Positions 17,150-25,523 of a DNA stretch of 25,523 bases are shown here, piece after piece. A model generated the notes under the pieces. The model saw only the letters and a list, made by a program, of their open reading frames with translations, was not told the origin of the DNA and did no database searches. The DNA lies in contig JAWQRM010000258.1 of NCBI GenBank assembly GCA_033557675.1, positions 1 to 25,523 of the forward strand, read 5' to 3'. The translations under genes and the position numbers were made by a program. Every line of letters starts with the position of its first letter. Within the stretch, counting starts at the first letter, position 1. The DNA is from Coptodactyla brooksi (taxonomy: Eukaryota > Arthropoda > Insecta > Coleoptera > Scarabaeidae).

Positions 17150-17640
17150 TTATAAAAAGGGATGTCATTTGGAAGTCCTCTGACTGATCTTGAAGTGGCG
17201 ACAATGAATTTAGATTTGAAGAGTAAAATGTATGTGCAGAATTAGATAAGTTATGAAGTAGAGAAGGGAAAATTTGGAATTCTCGATAAGATTAAATACG
17301 GTGTCTTTATTGATCCTGACATTAGAGAACTTCTTAAAGACAGTAATCAAGTTTTTGGCCAATAGGAAGAATCCGAACTTCAAATCAATTATTGATAACA
17401 TCCTGCAGAAGTACAAACACAGGCTTTTCCATTAGCTTAAAAGTTCACTGGATGGGTGAGATTTCATCAGGATATCAAAGAAATGGAAAAGAGGTATATC
17501 AAGAAAAATGATCTACTACGATGATGGCAGACTATTGTAGATGAACCCCATAGAGAACATAAAAGGAAAAGCGCGAAGCAAAGCATGAGCAATCCAAAGA
17601 AACTTTGAATAAAATTGTGCATTTCTAAAAAAGAATAAAT
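17150..17640 (+). pseudogene. second, heavily decayed copy of the unknown insect family seen at 6402-7625
   Basis: Plus-strand pieces in family order: KYGVFIDPDIRELLKDSN (about 17297-17350), parallel to KEGIFVGPQIRNFL of the first copy; in another frame FLANRKNPNFKSIIDNILQ followed by KYK (about 17354-17420), the NFLG-NYV-IV--LL region; RFHQDIKEMEKRYIKKND (about 17458-17510), parallel to RFHQDIFIMEHR; MMADYC in a third frame near 17521, parallel to MMGDYC; then EHKRKSAKQ near 17558. The MSLKI-FLHSHLDFF segment is deleted. It differs enough from the first copy to be an independent, older insertion or subfamily. Function unknown. Confidence 0.6.
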
Positions 17641-17675
17641 TATAAGACTTTAAAATATACTTTTAAAGTCTTATA
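17641..17675. repeat. perfect 15-bp inverted repeat, 5-base spacer
   Basis: TATAAGACTTTAAAA, spacer TATAC, TTTTAAAGTCTTATA. It sits directly after the end of the unknown-family remnant. It could be a chance AT-rich hairpin or the trace of an element end. Confidence 0.6.
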
Positions 17676-18007
17676 TTTTTGCACCTTTTGACTTTATAAA
17701 AATTTTGAATGTTACCATTTGCGAAAAATCTTAACATGATCGGAAAGAAATGAAGGTTATTTTCGGATTTAGCGCTAAAAATACATAGAAGTCAATTAGC
17801 AAAAATTAAAAAATATGATACAGCACAAATTTTGAAGGCTTGTGTTAATGGTTAAATTTTTAATTTAAACATTTACATTAAACATTTAATTAACACAATT
17901 TAATTCTGTTAATTGAATAGAATGACAAAAGATCCTTTTATCAACCTGGTAATCGACCTTATAATCCTGGTAAAATTAACACTAATAGAACTGACGCAGA
18001 CGGTGAG

Positions 18008-18063
18008 AGGTGTTGATCATCTAGATCAACACCTTTTGGATACATAAGCATAATGTATCCAAA
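18008..18063. repeat. two adjacent perfect hairpins
   Basis: Hairpin 1: AGGTGTTGAT/ATCAACACCT with spacer CATCTAG (18008-18034). Hairpin 2: TTTGGATACAT/ATGTATCCAAA with spacer AAGCATA (18035-18063). Arms are 10 and 11 bp with 7-base loops, back to back. No coding sequence overlaps. Confidence 0.7.
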
Positions 18064-18282
18064 GCATGCATAAATACATGATTACTAGAGCCCGGATTTC
18101 TAAGCATTAAGCTTATTATAAATATTATAATCATATACATTTTCTATTAAAATGTGTAGGAATTGAGTAAAAATAAGTCATTTGGCACTAATGTTTATTT
18201 GCTTTTTTTGATTAATTTCAAATGTAATGTTTTAATGTTTTAATCAATTGTCAGCTCAGAGAAGTAAGTACTTAAAACTATT

Positions 18283-18892
18283 GTGATATTTTGCATCAAA
18301 ATATTATTAAAAGCAGCTATCTCCTGCAGGAAAGCGTCGAAAAAGGTGCTTCATAGGCATCCATACAAAATTACTGTAGCCCAAGAATTATACCCAGCAG
18401 ATTTTCAAAAGAGTGTGGATTATTGTAATTGGTTTAATGATAACCTTAATGATAACAATTTACTTGATATCAGTTTCTTCAGTGACGAAGCATGGTTTCA
18501 TATTAGTAGTTAGATAAATTCCCAAAATTATAGGACATGGTCTACTGAGCATCCTCATATTTTCAACAATCAAAATTGGTGTGTGGATTACATTGTCACC
18601 ATTCACAAAGCAACTTCATGATGATGAATTGGAACATGGTTCAATCAGTGCTAATCTGTGGCCACCACGTTCACGAGATCTTACTCCATTGGATTCCTTT
18701 TTATTTGGATATTTCAAGAACTACGCTTATCAAAATTAAGTTCTGCACACCCCTGATGAGCTACAAGAGGCTATAATTAATACTGTCAATGAAATTACAC
18801 CAGCTATGTTAACAAATGTTTTTAATAACATGAAAACAAAAATAAATTTGTCCTTGCAAGAACGTGGACAATATTTTCAACATATGTTGTAA
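18283..18892 (+). pseudogene. mariner-superfamily (DDE_3-type) transposase, internally deleted
   Basis: From about 18334 the frame reads SKKVLHRHPYKITVAQELYP, then SVDYCNWFNDNL, then ISFFSDEAWFH (about 18471-18504) with the first catalytic Asp. After a TAG at 18511-18513 it continues INSQNYRTWSTEHPHIFNNQ. The block with the second catalytic Asp is deleted. After a shift near 18600: HGSISANLWPPRSRDLTPLD (about 18638-18697) with the third acidic position (LTPLD; RSPD changed to RSRD), SFLFGYFKNYAYQN, a stop, TPDELQEAIINTVNEITPAM, then GQYFQHML and TAA at 18890-18892. The order and ending are typical. It is a different family from the element at 13300-14440. Confidence 0.8.
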
Positions 18893-18957
18893 CGGAAAAT
18901 GGTAAGATACAATAGATCAATTGCTTTTGAGAAACTGTCACATATGAAATGACAACT

Positions 18958-19429
18958 ATTCCTAGAACAATGAAAAATAGGGCTAAGTTGGAAGTAGCTT
19001 GTTCAATAATGATCAAGTTTTATCCTGATATTATGGGAGCTCTGGACTTGGTAGATCAAATGAGTACGCTGTACAAACATGACCGTAAATCCTCTAAATG
19101 ATGGAAAAAATCTTTTATCGGTTATTGATGATGACTTGTCTAAACTCTTACGTAATACGTTGCAAACTAAACCGAAAGAAAGCATCATTCAAAACATTTT
19201 TGGTGGAATTAGCAGAAAAATTAATTCAGGAAGGTTTGAAGACAGTTCTAAACATTTGCCCATAGAATGCGAAACCAGACATTGTACTAAGAAAAATAAG
19301 CTAACTCGGGTCAAAACAATCCATCAAGGATGCAATATACCATCGTGCAAGTTATGTTTTACATCATATCGTGCACAAGTTGTTTTATGTTCCTGTCATT
19401 CTTATATGAAGTTGTTTTATTTCTATTGA
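18958..19429 (+). pseudogene. piggyBac-like transposase, C-terminal part
   Basis: PRTMKNRAKLEVACSIMIKF, then YPDIMGALDLVDQMSTLY (about 19022-19075), corresponds to the piggyBac YN--MGGVD--DQ---Y block. A frameshift near 19080 leads to a 116-codon frame with KNLLSVIDDDLSKLL, in the position of the conserved L--L---L stretch, and an end resembling the Cys-rich zinc-binding tail: CETRHC (about 19268-19285) and GCNIPSCKLCF (about 19330-19362). The N-terminal two thirds, with most catalytic Asp residues, are absent. Homology starts within about 70 bases of the end of the mariner pseudogene, so the two are fused remnants or one truncated the other. Confidence 0.7.
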
Positions 19430-19729
19430 AATAATAAATGAATTACATTGAGTTCAAAAAAAAAGATTTTTTTATGAAAGACTGCTGGTTCACGTGGGGT
19501 ACCAGATATAATGACAAATGGTACAAGTTGTACCGGCGTCCTTAGCTAGAGTCCTTGATTATAACCGATTTTGATTGCCATTATTAACATTAAGTCTCTA
19601 ATAAGAATAATTCAAAATTGAACTATAACTTGCCTATTTGAAAACCGTCGCGGAAGGGTTAACTTGTTTTAAGCAATATTTCACACTGCAATGTTTTAGT
19701 AACTTTGATTTTATTATATTATCGATATT
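19430..19729. other. short unassigned stretch between two element remnants
   Basis: Nothing recognised, apart from the likely 3' part of the minus-strand non-LTR element up to about 19640. A G-C-containing stretch at 19490-19560 (TACCAGATATAATGAC, TTGTACCGGCG) has no match. Confidence 0.4.
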
Positions 19730-20020
19730 TATGGAGCTTACATCAAATTCTCCCTTATCAAATGTCTGGCTTCTATCAAATTCTTCAATTTTTCTTCTCC
19801 AATCCCCTTTGTCCCTTGCCAATCTCCTCCAATCTTGTATCCTGAGAGATCTGATACCATTATGTACCTGGTCTTCCTATGTAGTCTTCGGTCTACCTTG
19901 GAGTCTGTTTTCTGTCAGCCTCCAGTCATATAACTTTTTTTATAATTTCATCCGGATTCCTTCTAATCAGTCATCCAAGCCATCTAAGTGTCTGTTTCTT
20001 AAAAAAATGCTATGATTTTT
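19730..20020 (-). pseudogene. non-LTR retrotransposon, C-terminal tail
   Basis: On the minus strand: TLRWLG (about 20000-19983), RRNPDEIIKKV (about 19971-19939), a shifted frame through a GRPKT-like region, then RLARDKGDWRRKIEEFDRSQ (about 19824-19765). The order LRWLGH, arm, GRPK-RW, DWR-LA-DR--WR is the conserved C-terminal end of many arthropod non-LTR reverse transcriptase proteins, downstream of the polymerase. The polymerase part is not adjacent. The plus-strand 125-codon frame over it (19638-20015) is a shadow. Confidence 0.66.
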
Positions 20021-22008
20021 TAACGTTCCACCACATATTTTATTTCTTGGCCCATTAGCATCATATGTTCACCTTCCTTCACCTGCATTCACCTATCAAT
20101 TAAATTGATATGGGCTTTAATTTATTACGTTTTCAACCAAATTTAAATTACACCACTCGAGAAGCTATCAGGGTTGCCAAATACGTTCAAATATTGTTGG
20201 TCTCTTTATACTAGGAGCTGATTATAACACATAACGAAGCTGTAAGATGTTATGAGTGGGGTATGAGATAAGTATCAAGTATATTAAGCAATAATGGGAT
20301 GGGGACCAAGAGAAGGAATAAGAAAATATATCTTGAACATTAAAACATCAAAAAGAAAATTTATATATAGAAATCAATGCAGAATAAGGATTTACATGCA
20401 AAAGTACAGAGAATGTTAAGTTTAGTTAAATATTGCGCAAATTTTGACTTCGATAGACATCAAAGCTTAATCTAAATTAATCTAGCAAATTAAAATTTTA
20501 TTCCAAATTTATTAAGGTTAATTTTGCAATCAACTGACATGTAAATTATGATGGCTTCTCCGGGATAAATTGCCGAAAAGATAACCTTAATATTAACCCC
20601 CTACAAGAAAGCACACGCTATATCTTCCCTTTCCGCAGAATGTGTTATATTTCACCCAAAGAATATTGCGCTCGGGAGATGCCGGAGCGGAAGCGTTTTC
20701 TTAAAATCCCTCGCAATATTTTCATTCACTTTGCAATTCAATAACCCGTGATCTAATTCCGAAGCCGGGACTATCGATTGCAGACACAGCCGGGAACTTT
20801 TTTCATGATTATTAGTGCCCCAGGTAATCTCTGACGTGATATTCCGCTTTCGAGCAGGATATAATTTTCCTCCACTCGAAAAGATTATAGAGGGCGTTAA
20901 TTCTGGTAATCTAACTTACTACCAGCATTCTTTCAAATAAAGCTCTCCGTCTGTTATTACCGGGAATTATACTTTTCATAAAAGGATCCCCATTCCCTCT
21001 CTCCTTTTGTCGCCATTTCAACGAGATAGTGATCCTGTTCGGCACATCACCACTAATCCCTGTTAAAATAAATCAACGTATTTTCGAGCCGGGGGTGGGT
21101 TTAACGGGGTGTAGTGGGGATTCAGCTGGCACTGAACGCGGGGTAGGGGTGGGTCGACAAACCCCAATGGCACTGAAAAGGCGCACAGTCCAGAAACTAA
21201 AGTTTAACAAACATAAATAACTCCCTCGGAAACTTTGGGCTAGACATTAAGAGCTTCATGGGGATAATATCAGTCAGGGTGGAATCAGCGGCGTCCAGGC
21301 TACAGAGGGAGACGCTGAATATGATGTGTGGCCGGCTACCTAACCCACGACTGGGAGTATTCACCTTGCTCTACAAGAGGGCGACACAGCACCAGGGAAA
21401 GTACGCAAGATGAATGGGGTGGGTCTTTTGTGCGAATGGAATGAATTATGGCCGGAAGATTTTGTGTGTTTAACAAAAAAGATTTAAAAAAAGGGAAATG
21501 CGAAATATTTATGATTTCATTTAACTCCCTCTATGAAAATTTTCTTTTCTGCTTCAGTTTCATTTCAGCCGGCCACGATTAAAAACTGACTTGACGAATT
21601 AAGCAATTTTAAACGTAACTAACACATTTTCAACAGTGAACACTTAATTAGTTTTTGATTATTCTTATTAGTTATTAAGTTGTCACCTTTCTGTTGTGTT
21701 TCTTCTTCATCCCGGTTGATATTATCCAAGTGCTGTAATATTTCCAATGTTCTGGCTAGATTATAGTGATAGATGCAAATTTGTTGGTTTCTTTCAATTC
21801 TTTTTCTTCACTTATTTATTCCAAAACCTCCGAATTATTAATAGCTCCTTAGCCTTTCATTAGTAACAAAATCTGTTAAGCCTGTCATTGTAGCAATGTA
21901 AGGAAGCAATTCTTGAAAATGTTAACCAGCAATCAGGTTAAAATTCTCCGTTAATTATAATTCCTGCATCAATTATGAAGATTTTGTAACAGAATGGTAA
22001 AATAATAT
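20021..22008. other. non-coding stretch including a GC-richer unique block
   Basis: 20560-21440 is clearly richer in G and C than the rest and carries no transposon motif, suggesting unique ancestral sequence such as intron or intergenic DNA. It holds a G-quadruplex motif (21091-21119) and a 70-codon open frame near 21198-21410 that I do not recognise. 21440-22008 is ordinary AT-rich sequence. Confidence 0.45.
21091..21119 (+). other. G-quadruplex-capable motif
   Basis: G-runs of 5, 3, 4 and 4 with loops T, TTTAAC and TGTAGT satisfy the G3+N1-7 rule. More G-runs follow at about 21140-21153. No gene is assigned here. Confidence 0.55.
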
Positions 22009-22063
22009 CGATTTGAAGGTTTATGTGTTTCGATTTATCTAATAAACCTTCGTCAGGACAACG
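22009..22063 (-). ncRNA. hammerhead-ribozyme-like motif, decayed
   Basis: On the minus strand: CTGACGA (22056-22050, a perfect CUGANGA core), one unpaired A, stem II GGTTTAT/ATAAATC with loop TAG (seven pairs, one of them a G-U), GAAAC (22031-22027), then ACATAAACC. The stem II sequence is nearly that of 4964-4980, so the two motifs share an origin. The NUH triplet, stem III and stem I are not recognisable, so it is inactive. No coding part of an element is adjacent. Confidence 0.4.
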
Positions 22064-23929
22064 GTCAGGAGGATTTTTGTGGTTAAGGTGTTTGTTTGCT
22101 CTAGTATTATTATACTAGTACATGGTATTTAAGATCTAGAATTTAAAAACAAGTTTTAATCGCTATTATAGAACATAGATTATTAGTTTAAATCACATAC
22201 TTTGCAATGAACGTCTTTACATTGCTTTTGAGCAACTTAAAGTTGCTGAAGAATCATCAAATTCTCTACAACTAGTGACCGATAGTTTAGCCACTATTAC
22301 ACTAGTATTGTAGTTTATTTTTGCTTCATTTTTGCTTCAAGGTCATTTACTATAAGATCATTTACTATAAGGTCTAAATTTGACTAAAATATCAAAATTT
22401 CTTTGTTTTCTCAAACTTCTATCCTATCTCAGGATCGTTTATGTAAATTTTAATTTAAGCAAGTGTTCTATTTATGAACATTTATAATTAATTCGTTAAT
22501 GGTTTGGTACAATTTAAAACATTAACTACTCCATCAATAGTGTAATGTACATGTAATGTTGTACTTAAATTTACTTACAGTTAATAGTTATTCTGAATAT
22601 TAATTTCTTTTCATAATGTCTACGCAAGAGTTTGTTTATATGTTGTTCTTCTAAAGGTAGTTTCGAAATCTTGTTTGTTCTGTTATCCGTTTTAAAGTTG
22701 TTTCCAAATATTTGTTCTTTGTTGTTCGTTCAAAACTTGTTTCCAAATGTTATTGTCCTGTTATTTCAAAATGTTTGACTTATCTCATCTAAATTGTAGT
22801 TTATATCTTTAAAAGAGTTGTCATTCAATTCACCTGTTTATCTCGAATCAGATTTTTAAACAAGCTATTGAATCACTAATAGCGATCAATAATAATAATA
22901 ATATTTATTGACCAAACGTACCAAATTATTACATAATATTATTTTTTTATCTCTTTGCCCTTTCTTCTTTTTTTGGTAATTAATAATTTCATAACTATAA
23001 GAAACCAGTAATAAACATAATATACAATATAAGTAGATGGTCAAAAAGGGTGGAGTCAGCCGTGGTTAAATATAATCCAATCACGTCTGTTTTTCATCCA
23101 CTCTTGGAATAAAAAAAATAATCCATCAATAAAAATAATAAAAAAGAACAAAAAAAGTCGGGCCGGCAACAAATCCTCTTACTTTCTTCATATAAAATAA
23201 CTTAAGATTTATTAAGATCTCAAGATGCTGCATGCTGCACTTGATCTATTAAGATCAAGATGATGCATGCTGCAACTGGTATTTTGAATATCCTCGTACT
23301 GTACAACCTATTGATTTTTATTCCTTAAATAATTTTGATTTTCATAATATCGAATGTCATAAGTCTTCAATCTGTTAACCTCACAAAGTTTGATTTTGTG
23401 AGATTTCTTTGACATCTTAACCTCATAAAGCTGAAATTTGCCATCTTGACGAAATTAAATATTTCCATAAGAATGTATTTCTACATGGACTGCCTGATTT
23501 CTTATAAACAATGTTTTTAATAAGTTTTATATACTTTTAAATGTACATTGCATGCTTATATATAAGTTAATCTTCTAAATTATGCTTACATTTAAATTTA
23601 GATAATAGCAGGAACATGCAATTTTTCCCTGCTATTTATATGTGTGCAATAAAAATACTGCTCGTTTAATCTGTTTATGTGACATTGCATATGTAAGTAT
23701 TATTATTATTATTATAAGTATTGCTTTTATATTTTTATGTTTTAAATTTATTTTCTTTTATAAATATGTCCCAATTATAACTGTATATTTTATTAACTTA
23801 AATAAACGTTAATGAATCATTATTTAATAATAAATTCTCATGTAAGTAGTATATAACAATCACATAACACAACAGTAATTATTTATTATAACAAATCTGT
23901 GTTTGCCACACAAACCTCTCATTACATGG
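22064..23929. other. AT-rich non-coding stretch with simple repeats
   Basis: No gene recognised. 22343-22378 has a short tandem duplication (TCATTTACTATAAG twice). 22889-22904 is an (AAT)n run that, read on the minus strand, ends GGTCAATAAATATTATTATT; this resembles the simple-repeat 3' tail of a non-LTR element or SINE, possibly spanning about 22890-23160. 23696-23716 is an (ATT)n run. Confidence 0.4.
23211..23276 (+). repeat. two-copy tandem duplication, period 37
   Basis: ATTAAGATC at 23211 and 23248, each followed by (T)CAAGATG-TGCATGCTGCA. The two units differ by a two-base indel and one substitution. Non-coding. Confidence 0.7.
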
Positions 23930-24105
23930 CATCAGCCCAACTTTTGAGGTTGAAATTGACGTTGAACGGATGTTTCTTTCTACGATATAAGGACTATCCA
24001 AACCGCAACGACCCGTCAATTAAACACGATACCAATCGAGGCCCTGAAAAACCATTTGAAAGAAGTCTAGGTGTAAAAGTTACACACTGTATAGAAGCAA
24101 AACTT
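23930..24105 (+). pseudogene. mariner transposase, C-terminal fragment
   Basis: QLLRLKLTLNGCFF (about 23939-23980) matches the mariner block LF--LK-TLKGRRF. After a shift, DIRTIQTATTRQLNTIPIEA followed by LKN (about 23984-24052) matches the following helix (IQ---T--L--IP--AF--C). HCIEAK near 24088 may be the C-I-A-G-YF end. It abuts the minus-strand reverse transcriptase remnant at about 24100. Confidence 0.52.
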
Positions 24106-24575
24106 TGTATGTATATATCTAAGTTTCTTTTAATACTCGTTTTATTTATACAACTTTTATGTAATGTATTATACATATTAGCAGTTTCATTCATATTTTT
24201 ATTAACTTCTGATTATTGTTTTCCCACTTCGTCTACTATCACATCTAGGTACTCATATTACATTTTACTTGTTCTAACTCATCTTCATCTACTTTTATTT
24301 TTAGTTTTTGTTATTAACATTGGTCTTATTGTCATTACACTTTTCTTCAGTACTTCACTTTGTATTTTTGTATTATTTAACAAATCTTGTTCTCACGATG
24401 TCATCTGCAAACGCACATTCTGACATTTTAACAGGAAGGAGGATTTCATGTCCAAAATATAGGAATCTGCAATATAATATTTCCTTAGTATATCGCCCAT
24501 AAACATAATGAAGAGTAAGGAACTCACAGCTCCCCCTTGTTTTAGTCCTTCTTTGGTCGTAAAACCTTTGGGTTT
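24070..24575 (-). pseudogene. non-LTR reverse transcriptase remnant
   Basis: On the minus strand from about 24570: GFTTKEGLKQGGAVSSLLFI, then MFMGDILR, the polymerase motif B region (usually GL-QG--LSPLLF); a shifted frame with PVKMSECAFADDIV (about 24433-24392), motif C with both Asp residues as F-A-D-D; then EYLDVIVDEVGKQ, a stop, SEVNKNMNETANMYNTLHKS, INKTSIKRNLDIYIQSF (to about 24095), the thumb region that follows FKYLG in these enzymes. Several stops and shifts. It is the same broad type as the remnants at 10900-14910 and 19730-20020, but the non-overlapping parts prevent saying whether they are one family. The 174-codon plus-strand frame at 23899-24423 is not a gene. Confidence 0.72.
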
Positions 24576-24935
24576 TTAGTTCTAGCTGATTGGACAGTTC
24601 ATATTAATTTTGTACAATGATATTTCATTTCAATTTATTAAAATATAGCTTTTCTAAATTAGTTTTGCGGTTCTCTCGGTGATGTGCTCGTATACTTCTT
24701 TAACAATATTAAATCACCTGGTGTTAACTTTATTGAAAATATCTAGCAATACTTCAGTTCCTTTGTGTTCTATACAGTACGATAACTAAATAAGGATAAT
24801 GTTAATTTAAATCACAGAACGCGTAGCGCATCTATTTGTCTATCGAACAGATGCAGGGTGTTTGGTAGAGGGTTGTCAAAACGAAACTGGCGAGTTGAGG
24901 GGTCCATTGGCTCTTAACCTGGACTAAAGCCTCAT
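24576..24935. other. unassigned non-coding stretch
   Basis: No gene or repeat recognised. 24830-24930 is slightly richer in GC and could be the outer part of the element that starts at 24936, if its arm extends further; the right-hand counterpart lies beyond the window. Confidence 0.4.
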
Positions 24936-25523
24936 GGTCTTTTTAGTAAAACTTTTTGTTTTTTTTAATCTCCGAAATTCATCCTTTAAACTCAAATGAA
25001 AAAAAAAATGTTGGGTGCAACTGTCAAAATGTAATTTTGTTGTAATGTTAAATGTTGAAATGTTCTAGTAAAATTGTTATTTGAAGCAGACAACAATTTG
25101 AAACAAAGTTATGAGCCCACAAAGTTTTAAAAGGTAGTTAAATTACTACCTGCTTCACATGTAGTAATTTGACAAAACAGTTCATTTTCTCAAAAATCGA
25201 AATTACTCTAGATGTGACCGGGTGAAAGAAATTAGGCAATTACTCAAGTTATTAAAAATTTTGTAATGCGTGTGGCATACCGTTAGCATCGGCATGAACT
25301 GGAGATGTTTTCAGAGAATTGGAAGAACTATATCGCGTTTAGTTTCTTTTTTAATCCAATGAAAAGTTGACCTTTAAGTATTTTTTTCTCTACTTCTAAA
25401 ACTTAACATTACAACAAAATTACGTTTTGACAGTTGCACCCAACAGTTTTTGTTTTTCATTTGAGTTTAAAGGATGAATTTCGGAGATTTAAAAAAAAAA
25501 CAAAAAGTTATACTAAAGAAACC
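24936..25523. mobile_element. MITE-like element with inverted arms of about 120 bp, right end cut by window
   Basis: The left arm, about 24936-25056, and right arm, about 25403-25523, are inverted copies at high identity. They share runs such as TCTCCGAAATTCATCC, TTTAAACTCAAATGAAAAA and TTGGGTGCAACTGTCAAAA. The loop of about 345 bases has no coding sequence. The match runs to the last base of the window, so the true ends and target duplication are not visible. A small non-autonomous DNA transposon is the simplest reading. Confidence 0.75.
25134..25153. repeat. short inverted repeat inside the MITE-like loop
   Basis: AGGTAGT, spacer TAAATT, ACTACCT: seven perfect pairs. A minor structure within the loop of the element. 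Confidence 0.45.

Noticed and set aside
19638..20015. 125-codon plus-strand frame
   Set aside because: The minus strand carries a recognisable non-LTR C-terminus (RLARDKGDWRRKIEEF); the plus frame is its shadow.
22889..23160. Complete SINE or non-LTR 3' end
   Set aside because: Only the simple-repeat tail is suggestive; no body motif, promoter boxes or target duplication could be identified.
23899..24423. 174-codon plus-strand frame, the longest in the window, with membrane-like stretches
   Set aside because: Its first part is a frameshifted mariner fragment and the rest is the antisense of a reverse transcriptase thumb; the hydrophobicity comes from reading AT-rich antisense.
1..25523. tRNA, rRNA, bacterial promoters, ribosome binding sites or operons
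   Set aside because: I looked for cloverleaf-like and rRNA-like blocks and for tight same-strand gene clusters and saw none; the content is eukaryotic repeat-rich DNA.

Overview
This window reads as AT-rich insect nuclear DNA. It has no operons, no ribosome-binding sites and no long intact reading frame. The families present (mariner-like, pogo/Tigger-like and piggyBac-like transposases, non-LTR reverse transcriptases, a Penelope-like element with a GIY-YIG nuclease) occur together in arthropod genomes. I cannot name the order or species. Nothing here looks like a working host gene. The window is best described as a graveyard of nested, decayed mobile elements set in unique non-coding DNA. 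All family assignments come from motifs I recognised by eye in translated frames, not from a search. || Layout, left to right. 1-277 (-): basic tail of a non-LTR ORF1-like protein, running off the window. 1800-2871 (+): deleted pogo/Tigger transposase with its 3' terminal repeat. 3089-3272: imperfect inverted repeat. 4904-4997: two hammerhead-ribozyme-like motifs in inverted orientation. 5219-6374 (+): a whole mariner with both terminal repeats, whose middle is replaced by a roughly 153-bp tandem array. 6402-7625 (-): broken copy of a conserved insect protein family of unknown function, with a perfect 26-bp palindrome at a deletion joint. 10900-14910 (+): a nest of non-LTR reverse transcriptase pieces around a Penelope-like element, next to which sits a mariner relative (13300-14440) with very long inverted arms and a candidate 54-bp intron. 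15740-16317 (-): mariner N-terminal fragments with a duplicated helix-turn-helix block. 17150-17640 (+): a second copy of the unknown family. 18283-18892 (+): mariner-superfamily pseudogene, followed at once by a piggyBac C-terminus (18958-19429, +). 19730-20020 (-): non-LTR C-terminal tail. 20560-21440: GC-richer unique DNA. 22009-22063 (-): another hammerhead-like motif. 23930-24105 (+): mariner C-terminal fragment. 24070-24575 (-): reverse transcriptase remnant. 24936-25523: a MITE-like element with arms of about 120 bp, cut by the window end. || The most interesting signals are structural: self-cleaving-ribozyme-like folds whose stems pair with each other, a clean splice-like intron that restores a mariner frame, a satellite-like array apparently seeded by a mariner's own sequence, a snap-back palindrome copied from the coding sequence beside it, and two independent remnants of an unnamed multicopy gene family.
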